Source: an uncultured bacterium (GTDB lineage: Bacteria > Actinomycetota > Coriobacteriia > Coriobacteriales > Eggerthellaceae). From it: a DNA stretch of 60,729 nucleotides. Under the pieces are notes generated by a model. The model was not told where the DNA came from and ran no database searches. It saw only the letters and a program-made list of their open reading frames with translations. The DNA lies in contig CALADF010000003.1 in the NCBI GenBank assembly GCA_937890835.1, positions 1 to 60,729 on the forward strand. The letters run 5' to 3'. The position numbers were made by a program, and so were the translations under genes. This document shows positions 52,420 to 60,718 of the stretch, piece by piece. Position 1 is the stretch's first letter; the number at the start of each line of letters is the position of its first letter.

Positions 52420-52998
52420 ATGACCGTCCCCCTCCAAGACGAATCGTTCATGACGCACGCCGTCAGCACATGGGCGGACACCGTCTATCGCGTCGCGCTG
52501 ACGCGCATGCGGTCGCCGTGCGACGCGGAGGACGTCGTGCAGGACGTATTCGTCAGCCTCATGCGCTCGGCAAGGAGATTCGAGGACGACGAGCATCTCA
52601 AAGCCTGGCTCATAACCGCGACCATCAACCGCTGCCGAAGCCTCGCGCGGGCCCCATGGGCGAAGCGGGTCTCCCTCGACGACGAACTCGCCGAACGCAA
52701 GCTGCGCTACGGAGCAGGATCCGATGCCGCTTACGTGCACGCACGCGAGCACCCGCTTTGGAGCGCGGTCGACGAGCTTCCCGACGACATGCGAAGCGCC
52801 TTCCACCTTTACTACGTGGAAGGGTATGCGACGGCGGATATCGCGAAGCTCATGAGCTGCAAGCCCGCAACCGTCCGCTCATGGCTTCACCGAGCGAGAA
52901 AGATTTTGAAACTCAACCTTAATAAGGAGGGACGTCATGAACAACCGAAGCACGCGCGAATTCGCCAATCGCATGAAGCAAGTCCGGCTGGAAGATGA
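52420..52998 (+). CDS. ECF-type RNA polymerase sigma factor
   Basis: 192-residue group IV sigma factor. Region 2 is SFMTHAVSTWADTVYRVALTRM with CDAEDVVQDVFVSLM (core-binding and -10 recognition). Region 4 is VDELPDDMRSAFHLYYVEGY and ATADIAKLMSCKPATVRSWL followed by HRARKIL, the -35-binding HTH. GGAAGGAG precedes the ATG at 52420. The last 20 codons overlap the next gene by 62 bases in another frame, so the two are tightly coupled. The following membrane protein is its likely antagonist. Confidence 0.9.
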   Translation: MTVPLQDESFMTHAVSTWADTVYRVALTRMRSPCDAEDVVQDVFVSLMRSARRFEDDEHLKAWLITATINRCRSLARAPWAKRVSLDDELAERKLRYGAGSDAAYVHAREHPLWSAVDELPDDMRSAFHLYYVEGYATADIAKLMSCKPATVRSWLHRARKILKLNLNKEGRHEQPKHARIRQSHEASPAGR

Positions 52999-54094
52999 GG
53001 CGCGAGCGCGCATCCTCGATGCCGTGACGGAGCACGCGCGCTCCGAAGGCGAGGTTCCTTCGCAGCTCGCGGTGCATTCGCAAAGTGGCAGCCCCGCCCG
53101 CAACGTCAAACCGACGCCGCGCAAGGCCAAACCGCAGGCGCGCAAACCGAGGACGGCCATTATCGCCGGCATCGCGGCGTGCGCCCTGGCGGCGAGCATC
53201 GGCGCCGTGGGGCTCACCTCGCTCGGCGGCTCGGACACAGGCGGCGGCTCGGCTCTGCTTGCAGGGCAGAAGGCGTTCGCGCTCGAAGCATACGCGCAGG
53301 GTGACTTGAGCAAGGAGCCCTACCACACGACCGTCCTGACCGAGAACTCGCTGGGCAACAACGTCGGCGGCTACTTCGGGCATTGGCAGAATCTTGAGAC
53401 CGGCGAGGTGCTCGACGACGTGCTCGGCTACTGGTTCCGCTTCGACCTCACCTGCATCGGAAACGACGTCGCATCCTACACGTACGAAATAGAGGGCGAC
53501 GGCGCGTACTTTGGCATCATCGACATGAATCACGAAACCCCGACGGTGGTCGGCAAGTACAACATCGTAGACAAGGCGCTCACCATCGATGCCGATAGTC
53601 AGCACGATTACGGCGTGGGAGAAGGCCAGCGCTACATCCCGGGCATCATCGTGAGCCTGCCGATGGACGAGGAGTTCGCCGCCGTGTACGAAGCGGCGCT
53701 TGCCGCCGACGCCGCGCAATCCCAAGCGCTGCAGGACAAGGTGAGAAACGAAAGCGCCGCAGAGGGCGAGAAGGCCGACGAGAACGCACTGCAACAAGCG
53801 CTCGACGAGACAAACGCGCAGCTGAGCGAGGCGAGCAGCGGGTTGGATCGCCAGATCGAGACGCATGCCGCCGCCAGGATAAACGGATGCAAGCTGCACG
53901 TCACCGCGACCTACACCGACGGCACGACCGAGACGAAGACCTACGAGATCGCCCCCGTCGATAACTACGACGAGCTTCTGACCTCCTTCCTCGCCGAACG
54001 CGAGGCGTGGATGGCCGAGAACGAAGACGGCTCCGTCAGCGAAGAGCGCCCCGAGGAGCCCGAGCTGTACCGCATCACCGAACTTGAGGAATAA
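52937..54094 (+). CDS. Likely membrane anti-sigma factor
   Basis: 385 residues. The cytosolic N-terminus (about 70 residues, STREFANRMKQVRLEDEARA) is helical and charged, suitable for holding the sigma factor; no zinc-binding HxxxCxxC motif is present. A membrane helix (AIIAGIAACALAASIGAVGL) leads to an exported domain of about 280 residues, beta-rich with a helical Ala/Gln/Glu segment (about 250-300). AAGGAGGG precedes the ATG inside the sigma gene. Function is inferred from the overlap with the sigma gene. Confidence 0.75.
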   Translation: MNNRSTREFANRMKQVRLEDEARARILDAVTEHARSEGEVPSQLAVHSQSGSPARNVKPTPRKAKPQARKPRTAIIAGIAACALAASIGAVGLTSLGGSDTGGGSALLAGQKAFALEAYAQGDLSKEPYHTTVLTENSLGNNVGGYFGHWQNLETGEVLDDVLGYWFRFDLTCIGNDVASYTYEIEGDGAYFGIIDMNHETPTVVGKYNIVDKALTIDADSQHDYGVGEGQRYIPGIIVSLPMDEEFAAVYEAALAADAAQSQALQDKVRNESAAEGEKADENALQQALDETNAQLSEASSGLDRQIETHAAARINGCKLHVTATYTDGTTETKTYEIAPVDNYDELLTSFLAEREAWMAENEDGSVSEERPEEPELYRITELEE

Positions 54095-54143
54095 CGCACG
54101 GAGTCGTAAGGTTTGCCGGCGCACAACACAATCAGGAACGCCG

Positions 54144-54175
54144 AGGGACGCCATGCATCCGAGCACGGCGTCCCT
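54144..54175 (+). terminator. Terminator of the sigma/anti-sigma operon
   Basis: AGGGACGCC and GGCGTCCCT form a 9-bp stem, about 50 bases after the stop, followed by AT-rich TATATATATGC. Confidence 0.6.
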
Positions 54176-54196
54176 TGCCTATATATATGCTATTTT

Positions 54197-55430
54197 CTAC
54201 TGAAACAGCGGCACCTTGCCCAGCAGGAAATCATCGAGCAGAAATTCCTCTGAACCAACTATCAGAACGTAGGTGCCGGGATAGCGCTGCACGAATTCAC
54301 CGAGCCCCTTCGTTCCTTTAACGCGACCGCTTTTCACCTCGATGACGGTGCGTCGACAACCCACCGTCACCATAAAATCGACTTCCGCCCCCTTGTCTCG
54401 CCACCAGCGAAGGTCGAACCCTTCTCCCTGCGAACGCGCAAGCAAATAAGCCTCGCGCAGTCCCAACCAAACGCCCCCGCAGAGCAGTATCACCCATGAT
54501 CTTGCCGGCGTCGTTGCCGAGCGACGCCGTCATCAACAACGTGTCGTGCACCAACAATCGCGGCGAGCTCGATTTCGCAACCAACGCTTTCCCATCGCAC
54601 TTCTTCAGTCCGCTCATAAGCCCCGCATGAGATAGACAATCTAGATAATGGGCGACGACGTCGGTATTACCGCAATCATCAAGCTGTCCCAGCAGCTTGC
54701 GGTACGAGATCTCTTGGGAGGAATACAATGCCCCCACCTCGAACAAGGCGCACAGCAGCGCAGGTTTTCGCACCATCTCCATCTCCAAGACGTCTTGCGT
54801 GATCGTCGGTTCGATAATGGAATCCCGCAAATAACTCAGCCAACGCGACGTATCGCCCCTCAACGCAGAAGCGCCCGGATATCCTCCCAGCATAAGAAAG
54901 TCGTCAAGCGAATACCCGAACGCCTTTCTACATTCGGAAAGAGTCCATTGCGTCGACCTCAGAATCTCGAATCGACCCTTGAGCAACTCCGCCATGCCGC
55001 TTTGCAGCGTAAGCGTCGACGAGCCCGTGAGCACGGCCTTCGCGTTTCGCCCGCGACGCGTATCCTCGTTCCAAAGGTATTTAACAGTTGATGACCACTC
55101 GGGAACTTTTGAACCTCATCGAGCGATAGAACCACTTCGTCGCGGGAAGAGAGCATTGCCCGAGCGCTCCCCCACACTTCCTCGAGCTTGCGCGCGATGA
55201 TCCCTCGGCCTGTCGAAGGAGAATTCGACCTTGGCCACATCAAGCTTATCCAGAGCCTGTCCGACCGAAGTGCTTTTTCCCGTCTGGCGGGGCCCTACGA
55301 CTACCTGCATAAACTTTCTGGGCTCGCGAAGACGCTGGGCTATCGTTGCTACGTAGTCTCGTTCGAGCACAGCCCTCTCCTTTCCTTCGCACATGCACCC
55401 ACTGCCATATGAACCTATCGTATTGCTCAT
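54197..55430 (-). pseudogene. AAA ATPase with DUF4143 domain, frameshifted remnant
   Basis: The four parts of one COG1373-type ATPase are found in order but in three different frames. The N-terminus with Walker A GPRQTGKST comes first, then LSLDEVQKFP (Walker B), then LTGSSTLTLQSGMAELLKGR and the DUF4143 region (YLRDSIIEPTITQDVLEMEM), then WWRDKGAEVDFMV and the C-terminal LLDDFLLGKVPLFQ. Breaks lie near 55210, 55105 and 54480. At 55105 a one-base change restores PEWSSTVKYLWNEDTRRGR. Such ATPases accompany toxin-antitoxin or other mobile genes. GC content is lower than that of the neighbours, suggesting acquisition. Confidence 0.85.
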
Positions 55431-55515
55431 TTTCGCGAATGATAGGTAAATCTGCCATTCGCGAAAATCGACGTTTTGACAGGTTTAACGAGACGCAAAC
55501 GATCCTCCGAAAACA

Positions 55516-55548
55516 GAAAAGGGAGCGACACCCGGTCGCTCCCTTTTC
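55516..55548 (-). terminator. Terminator of the ferredoxin gene
   Basis: GAAAAGGGAGCGAC and GTCGCTCCCTTTTC form a 14-bp stem, 46 bases after the ferredoxin stop; on the minus strand the T-rich CTGTTTTC follows. Confidence 0.9.
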
Positions 55549-55593
55549 GTCTTCTCAAAGCGGCTGCGCGCTGCGCGGCGACGTTTCTCGAAG

Positions 55594-55782
55594 TTAGTCC
55601 TCGACAACCTCGGGGATAGCGCCCATCGGGCACTCCTCGACGCAATCGCCGCAGGCGATGCAGGCGTCCTCGTTGACAGCCTCGGCAACACCGTCGACGA
55701 CCTCGAGAACCTCTTGCGGGCATGCGTCAACGCAAATGCCGCAGCCGATGCACTCATCAGCTTCGATTACCGGGTGTGACAT
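55594..55782 (-). CDS. 2[4Fe-4S] ferredoxin
   Basis: Low-potential electron carrier of 62 residues. Two cluster motifs are complete: CIGCGICVDACPQ and CIACGDCVEECPM, separated by a short acidic stretch, with C-terminal VVED. Such proteins serve as the electron pool for hydrogenases and ferredoxin-dependent enzymes in anaerobes. AAGGAG lies 5 bases before the ATG at 55782. The leader carries a strong hairpin immediately upstream. It is adjacent to hypE but separately transcribed. Confidence 0.96.
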   Translation of the reverse strand: MSHPVIEADECIGCGICVDACPQEVLEVVDGVAEAVNEDACIACGDCVEECPMGAIPEVVED

Positions 55783-55799
55783 AGCAACTCCTTCTTCGT

Positions 55800-55836
55800 C
55801 GAAAGTCCCCCTTGGGATGTTTCCCAATAACTTTCG
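55800..55836 (-). promoter_or_regulatory. 5' hairpin of the ferredoxin mRNA
   Basis: CGAAAGT/ACTTTCG outer arms and TTGGGA/TCCCAA inner arms make a 13-bp stem. A -10 TATCTT about 10 bases upstream would place the mRNA 5' end at the hairpin. The ribosome binding site follows 6 bases after it. Confidence 0.5.
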
Positions 55837-55964
55837 TAGCGCAAGATACCATTAATCACGTTCCGCACAAAGGGGAAAACCCTTTTTTCAGATTTCGGTA
55901 AAAATGCCGGGCGTTGCGGTTGCCGCCGCAGTTCGCACCCGCCCAGCCTCTCCATCGGGCCGCA

Positions 55965-56993
55965 CTAGCAAATGCGCGGCAGCTGCTCGCCGACGAGCAT
56001 GTCGAGAATGCGCGTCGATCCGAACGCCGTGCGCAGAAAAACCTTAGGCCCCCGCTCGGGATCCGCCGCGGCAACCTCGCCGATGACGGCGGCGTCGGCT
56101 CCGTAGCGGTTGGCCTTCATGGCCGCGAGCGCCGCATCGGCTTCGTCGGCGGGAACCACGCACACCATCTTGCCCTCGTTCGCCACCTGCATGACGTCGT
56201 ATCCGAGCATCTCGCATGCGCCGAGCACCGCGTCTCTCACCGGCACGGAATCCTCGTCAACGTACATGTCGACATCCGCCTGATCCGCAAGCTCGTTGAG
56301 CGTCGAGGCGATGCCGCCGCGCGTGGGATCGCGGAAGCAGCGAACGTGCGGGGCCGCCTCGATGACCTCGGCGATAAGATGGTTGAGCGGAGCCGCATCG
56401 CTTTCGATATCGGCCGAAAAGCCCAAGCCCTCCCGACAGCTCATGATAGTGATGCCGTGGTCGCCGAGCGTGCCCGTCACGAGAATCTTGTCCCCGGGTC
56501 GGCATTGCGCACCACCGAGTTCGAGCCCTTCGCGCAGCACGCCGACGCCGCTTGTGTTGATGTAGATGCCGTCACCGTGCCCGCGGTTGACCACCTTGGT
56601 GTCGCCGGTTACGATCCTGACCCCCGCCTCGCGAGCCACCTCGGCCATTGACGCGCAAACACGTCGCAGATCGTCCAGGGGGTAGCCTTCTTCGAGAACG
56701 AAGCCGCAGCTCAGATAGAGCGGACGCGCACCGCTGGTCGCCACGTCGTTGACGGTTCCGCATACCGCGAGGCGCCCGATATCGCCGCCCGGGAAAAAAT
56801 GGGGCGACACGACGAACGAGTCGGTCGAGAAAGCCAAGCGCTCTCCCGGTGCAAGAGCGGGGAGAACCGCCGCGTCGTCGCCGCGCAGAAGATCGTCGTT
56901 TCCATACGCCGAGAAGAACACCTCGTCGATGATCCGCTTCATCATGATTCCGCCGCTGCCGTGGCCGAGCATGACGGTTGCATCTTGCGGCAT
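55965..56993 (-). CDS. hypE: Hydrogenase maturation protein HypE
   Basis: HypE receives a carbamoyl group from HypF on its C-terminal cysteine and dehydrates it with ATP to a thiocyanate, the cyanide donor for [NiFe] sites. 342 residues. PurM-like features: MLGHGSGGIMMKRIIDEVF at the N-terminus, GDDAAVLPAL, DSFVVSPHFFPGGDIG, and GDTKVVNRGHGDG. It ends in PRIC with the essential terminal cysteine. AAAGGGGCGG precedes the start. It stands apart from hypFCD but next to nikR. Confidence 0.97.
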   Translation of the reverse strand: MPQDATVMLGHGSGGIMMKRIIDEVFFSAYGNDDLLRGDDAAVLPALAPGERLAFSTDSFVVSPHFFPGGDIGRLAVCGTVNDVATSGARPLYLSCGFVLEEGYPLDDLRRVCASMAEVAREAGVRIVTGDTKVVNRGHGDGIYINTSGVGVLREGLELGGAQCRPGDKILVTGTLGDHGITIMSCREGLGFSADIESDAAPLNHLIAEVIEAAPHVRCFRDPTRGGIASTLNELADQADVDMYVDEDSVPVRDAVLGACEMLGYDVMQVANEGKMVCVVPADEADAALAAMKANRYGADAAVIGEVAAADPERGPKVFLRTAFGSTRILDMLVGEQLPRIC

Positions 56994-57104
56994 GGTATCC
57001 GCCCCTTTCGCTTTTATCCAGAAAGCCCCCGCGCATCGCGAAAGCGATCCAACGGGGGCGCACCCGCCGCCAGCGAGGCGTCGGGCTGTTGCATGATTGC
57101 ACGG

Positions 57105-57527
57105 TTACACGTGATGACCGGTCGTGGTGAGAACGAGCTTGCCGTTCTGAACGCCCTTGGTCCCGAGGATGAGGTTGGCTATGTCTTGAACCATCCCCGT
57201 TTCACCGCGCATGACGATCACCTCGAGGCACATATGCTGGTCGACGTGCACGTGCATGGTCGAGATTATCGCTTCGAAATAGTCGTGCTGAATGCTGTGC
57301 AACTTCTCCTGCAAGTCGCTGGCATGGTGGTCGTAGACGATGGTGAGCGTGCCCATGACCATAACCCCCGGCATGGCGCATTCGTCCTCGACGAGGGCGT
57401 CGCGAACCAGGTCGCGCACGACCTCGCTGCGATTCTTCGCCAAACCGCGACGTGAGACCAGCTGATCGAAGCGCATGAGCAGATCCTCGGGCATCGCGAC
57501 CGAGAAACGCATCAGCTCCTTGCCCAT
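57105..57527 (-). CDS. nikR: Nickel-responsive regulator NikR
   Basis: Ribbon-helix-helix repressor of nickel uptake, 140 residues. The N-terminal RHH (MRFSVAMPEDLLMRFDQLVS, NRSEVVRDLVRDAL) binds DNA. The ACT-like domain carries the nickel ligands in the E. coli spacing: His81, His92, His94 and Cys100 (HDYF, HVHVDQHMC). The ATG at 57527 is 9 bases after the 84-residue protein gene, with which it is coupled. Nickel demand of hydrogenase explains the link to hypE. Confidence 0.95.
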   Translation of the reverse strand: MGKELMRFSVAMPEDLLMRFDQLVSRRGLAKNRSEVVRDLVRDALVEDECAMPGVMVMGTLTIVYDHHASDLQEKLHSIQHDYFEAIISTMHVHVDQHMCLEVIVMRGETGMVQDIANLILGTKGVQNGKLVLTTTGHHV

Positions 57528-57536
57528 AGAAGCCCG

Positions 57537-57791
57537 CTACACCAAGCTGACCGTGACGCCCTCGGCGTTCTCGGCGTCGTCCTCGATGGCGTCCTTAGCC
57601 TCGTCGAGCAGCGCACGAGCGTCGTCAAGCAGCGCCTGCGCAGCGTGAAGCTTCTCGGAAACGGTGGCGAAGCCCGCGTCCTCGGCATTGTGGGCGAGAT
57701 TATGCGTCCAACGACGCTCGAGCTTCAGATGGTCGTCGATCTGCTCGATCATGAGCTCGAGCTGGCCGGTGTTGACGCCGTTGGTGCACAT
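57537..57791 (-). CDS. 84-residue helical protein in the nikR operon
   Basis: Short acidic protein with an opening MCTNGVNTGQLEL and a helical body containing LKLERRWTHNLAHNAE, where three His residues (one before and two within this stretch) could bind metal. The rest is a Leu/Ala/Asp/Glu helical segment (about 48-75). AGGAGG lies 5 bases before the ATG. The position directly before nikR suggests a nickel-related role, but no family is recognised. Confidence 0.7.
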   Translation of the reverse strand: MCTNGVNTGQLELMIEQIDDHLKLERRWTHNLAHNAEDAGFATVSEKLHAAQALLDDARALLDEAKDAIEDDAENAEGVTVSLV

Positions 57792-57830
57792 GTCTTCCTC
57801 CTAGTCCGCCGCACGCATGCGGCACAATTG

Positions 57831-57851
57831 ATATGATTGCTGTTGTAATAC
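57831..57851. promoter_or_regulatory. Possible NikR half-site pair
   Basis: ATATGA and TAATAC, 9 bases apart, match the E. coli NikR half-sites GTATGA/TCATAC with one mismatch each on opposite strands. The E. coli spacing is 16, so this is tentative. It lies between the nikR operon and the divergent gene. Confidence 0.3.
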
Positions 57852-57879
57852 GAAGCGACTCCCATCGCAAGGAGTTAGT

Positions 57880-58344
57880 GTGATTTCTTCCGCGAATTGT
57901 AACATGTATGAGGTCAACGCCCGGAGCGCTCTCGCCGTGTACGGGGACTTCGTGCGCACGCAAGGCGGCACGCTCGTCGCCTCGATCTGCTCGCACGAGA
58001 TCGACGACGCCACGAGAGCGGCGGTGGAAAAATCCATGGCGGCGCTCGGTTACGGAGAAAACGCCTGCGCGCACATCGCCGTCAAGGTGGACGGCAGCGA
58101 ACTCGGCGCGGCCGACGTGCACAACGTGATTGAGGCCATCGATCCGCTTGCGATCGTCGTCTGCGACGAGGAGGCGGCCCAGGTCGTCTCGCATGCCTAT
58201 CGGCGCCCTGTCGAGCTTGATGCGAGCACGCGCGTCCTCGGCAGAACGGTGATAGCCTTCCGCGATCTTGAGCGCATGATGGGCTCGGCGAAGGAAAAAC
58301 AGCGGGCATGGGCCCTTCTCAAAAAGATTCCGCATCTCGGCTAG
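57880..58344 (+). CDS. Conserved-looking hypothetical protein
   Basis: 154 residues, soluble, alpha/beta in style: YGDFVRTQGGTLVASICSHE, HIAVKVDGSELGAADVHNVI, DPLAIVVCDEEAAQVV, then a basic C-terminus ending LLKKIPHLG. I do not recognise a family. The GTG at 57880 follows AAGGAG at 5 bases. It is divergent from the nikR operon and could share its regulatory region. A phosphohexomutase gene with its own promoter follows after 100 bases. Confidence 0.65.
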   Translation: MISSANCNMYEVNARSALAVYGDFVRTQGGTLVASICSHEIDDATRAAVEKSMAALGYGENACAHIAVKVDGSELGAADVHNVIEAIDPLAIVVCDEEAAQVVSHAYRRPVELDASTRVLGRTVIAFRDLERMMGSAKEKQRAWALLKKIPHLG

Positions 58345-58446
58345 CCTAATTCGCGCAGGGCGACGATATCTTCACATTCCCGTCCAACGTCATGGGTACA
58401 ATAGCACCGCTTACGATTGATTTGCCTTGAACAGGAAGGAACCGAC

Positions 58447-60180
58447 ATGGAGGACTTCACCGGGCTGCTCGATTTTTGGATCGACAACGTCGACGACCCC
58501 GCTCTGCTCGCCGAGCTCGAACAGCTGAAGACGGGGGATGAAACTGCCGTCCGCGACGCCTTCTACCAAGATCTCACCTTCGGCACGGCTGGCTTGCGCG
58601 GCATCATCGGCGCAGGCCCGAACCGCATGAACGTCTACACCGTCGCGAAGGCCACGCAGGGCCTCTCCGATTACATTAACGCGAACTTCACCGATCCGAG
58701 CGTCGCCATCGCGCGCGACAGCCGCAACATGGGCGAAGAGTTCGTCGAAACCGCAGCGGGTGTGCTGGCGGCCAACGGCATCCGCGCGCTCATCTACCCG
58801 CGCATCGAGCCCACGCCGGCGCTGAGCTTCGCCGTGCGCGACCTTGGGTGCTGCATGGGCATCTGCATGACGGCCAGCCATAACCCCGCTCCCTACAACG
58901 GCTACAAGGCCTACGGTCCCGACGGATGCCAGATCACCACTCAGGCGGCGCGCGACATCCAAAACGCCATCAACGACGTCGACATCTTCAAGGTCGAGCG
59001 CATGCCCTTCGCCCAAGCCGTCGAGGCGGGTCTTGCGAGCCACATCGGCGAGGACACGCTCGACCGCTTCATCGACGCCGTGTCCGACCAATCGCTCGAA
59101 GCTGACGGCGCGCATGCCGACGTCGAGCTGAACGTGGTGTACACGCCGCTCAACGGCACCGGCCTCGAGTGCTGCGAGCGCATCTTCGATCGCATCGGCG
59201 TCCGCAACGTCACGCTGGTCGAGGAGCAGTCGACGCCCGACGGCAACTTCCCCACATGCCCCTACCCCAATCCCGAGATTCGCGAGGCGCTCGAGCGCGG
59301 CCTCGCCCTGTGCGAGAAGGTGCACCCCGACCTCCTTCTGGCCACCGACCCCGATGCCGATCGCGTGGGCATCGCCGCCGAGCACGACGGCTCCTACCAC
59401 CTTATCTCGGGTAACGAGATGGGCATCCTTCTACTCGATTACATCTGCCGCATCCGCTCCGCGCGCGGCGAGGATCTCGACGGCGCGGTGGCGGTGACCA
59501 CCATCGTCTCCACCGCCATGGTGGACGCGCTCGCCCGTGAGTACGGTTTCCAACTGCGCCGCACGCTCACCGGGTTCAAATACATCGGCGAGCAGATCGG
59601 TCTGCTCGAAGCAGCCGGCACGCCGGAGCGCTTCATCTTCGGTTTCGAGGAAAGCTACGGCTATCTCTCCGGCGCTCACGTGCGCGACAAGGACGCGATT
59701 AACGCGAGCATGCTCATCTGCCAGATGGCGCGCGACTACAAGGCGCGCGGCATGGACCTCGTCGAAGCCCTCGAGAAGCTTTACGCGAAGTTCGGCTACC
59801 ATAAGAACGCGACCATCAGCCTGGAGTATCCGGGGGCCGAAGGCGCCGAGAAGATGCGCGCCATCATGGAGGGGCTTTCCTCCAACCCGCCCGCCAAGTT
59901 CGCAGGCCTTCAGGTCGAACGATCCGTCGATTACAGCGCAGGAGTGCGGATGCCCTACGTTGGCTCCGCCGGCCTCATGAACGACCCCGACTCACCGCAG
60001 ACGCTTCCCGCAGCCAACGTGTTCGAGATGCAGCTTGCGGGCGGCAGCAAGGTGATCGTGCGCCCGAGCGGCACCGAGCCGAAGATCAAGGCGTACCTGT
60101 TCGCAGCCTGCGCCGACGAGGCTTCGGCGGAGGAACTGCTCGCTAAACTCGATTCCGCAGCGCGCAAGCTTTTGGCTTAG
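58447..60180 (+). CDS. Phosphoglucomutase/phosphomannomutase
   Basis: Alpha-D-phosphohexomutase of 577 residues that moves phosphate between C1 and C6 of glucose or a related sugar. All four family motifs are present: FGTAGLRG (near residue 45), the phosphoserine loop MTASHNPAPYNG, the metal loop ATDPDADRVG (near residue 300), and the phosphate-binding VIVRPSGTEPKIK near the C-terminus. Length matches the Gram-positive PgcA type. GGAAGGA precedes the ATG at 58447. A -10-like TACAAT lies about 50 bases upstream. Confidence 0.94.
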   Translation: MEDFTGLLDFWIDNVDDPALLAELEQLKTGDETAVRDAFYQDLTFGTAGLRGIIGAGPNRMNVYTVAKATQGLSDYINANFTDPSVAIARDSRNMGEEFVETAAGVLAANGIRALIYPRIEPTPALSFAVRDLGCCMGICMTASHNPAPYNGYKAYGPDGCQITTQAARDIQNAINDVDIFKVERMPFAQAVEAGLASHIGEDTLDRFIDAVSDQSLEADGAHADVELNVVYTPLNGTGLECCERIFDRIGVRNVTLVEEQSTPDGNFPTCPYPNPEIREALERGLALCEKVHPDLLLATDPDADRVGIAAEHDGSYHLISGNEMGILLLDYICRIRSARGEDLDGAVAVTTIVSTAMVDALAREYGFQLRRTLTGFKYIGEQIGLLEAAGTPERFIFGFEESYGYLSGAHVRDKDAINASMLICQMARDYKARGMDLVEALEKLYAKFGYHKNATISLEYPGAEGAEKMRAIMEGLSSNPPAKFAGLQVERSVDYSAGVRMPYVGSAGLMNDPDSPQTLPAANVFEMQLAGGSKVIVRPSGTEPKIKAYLFAACADEASAEELLAKLDSAARKLLA

Positions 60181-60333
60181 CCGAAGCCGCATCCGAAACC
60201 TGCCCGGCGCCGGCGAGGCGCCGTCTCGGCGGCGCCGAAATCGAGCACGTCGGCGAAAGCTTTTTTAGCCTGCATCGTGAAATTCGCCCCCGATAAAAAT
60301 CGGAACGACGCGCATCGCCGAGCATGGAGCGGG

Positions 60334-60368
60334 GCAGAGGGCCGCAGCGATGCCCCGCGGCCCTCTGC
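60334..60368 (+). terminator. GC-rich hairpin downstream of the phosphohexomutase gene
   Basis: GCAGAGGGCCGC and GCGGCCCTCTGC form a perfect 12-bp stem 154 bases after the stop. No T-tract follows. Confidence 0.45.
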
Positions 60369-60465
60369 AACTCCGTCGAGCATCGCGAAAACCGCAGGAC
60401 AGGCGACGCGCTGAGCTCACGAACGATATTTTATAAACCAAGGTTAACTTTTTTCTCAAAAGGTG

Positions 60466-60703
60466 TTGCTTTTCTCCAAGAGTTACCTTATTCTAACTTT
60501 CGTCGACAGGGAGACCGAAGCTGATCGAAAGGCAAGCAAGCTCACCCCCTCAAGCACGCACCTTCCTCCGATTCGTCGAAGGTCTCACCGTCGCAACTCC
60601 TCCTCTCTTTTTGCTTTACCGGGTGGCGAAAGCTCTCCTCGTCTGGCTTTTGTCACAAGAAAAAAGCGTCCCAGGGACCCCCTTCCCTCGGACGCTTTTT
60701 TCT
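60466..60703 (+). ncRNA. Candidate small RNA unit in the terminal spacer
   Basis: A promoter (-35 TTGCTT at 60466-60471, 17-bp spacer, -10 TATTCT at 60489-60494) and a strong terminator ending at 60703 enclose about 200 bases with no ATG on this strand. No known RNA family was recognised. The 549-base spacer from 60181 onward otherwise has the hairpin at 60334, an AT-rich stretch at 60420-60500 and the palindrome at 60703. Confidence 0.4.
60660..60703. terminator. Strong bidirectional terminator
   Basis: AGAAAAAAGCGTCC and GGACGCTTTTTTCT pair perfectly over 14 bp, with an inner AGGG/CCCT. It can stop transcription in both directions. Confidence 0.9.
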
Positions 60704-60718
60704 GTTTCACGTGAAAAC
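60703..60718. promoter_or_regulatory. parS-like palindrome
   Basis: TGTTTCACGTGAAAAC matches the ParB-binding consensus TGTTTCACGTGAAACA at 14 of 16 positions, including the central TTTCACGTGAAA. Confidence 0.55.

Noticed and set aside
54197..55430. Programmed frameshifting in the AAA ATPase gene
   Set aside because: There are at least three shifts with no slippery sequences or downstream structures; decay is simpler.
60463..60714. 83-codon plus-strand frame in the terminal spacer
   Set aside because: Its ATG lies upstream of the likely transcription start and the frame runs through the terminator; composition is not protein-like.
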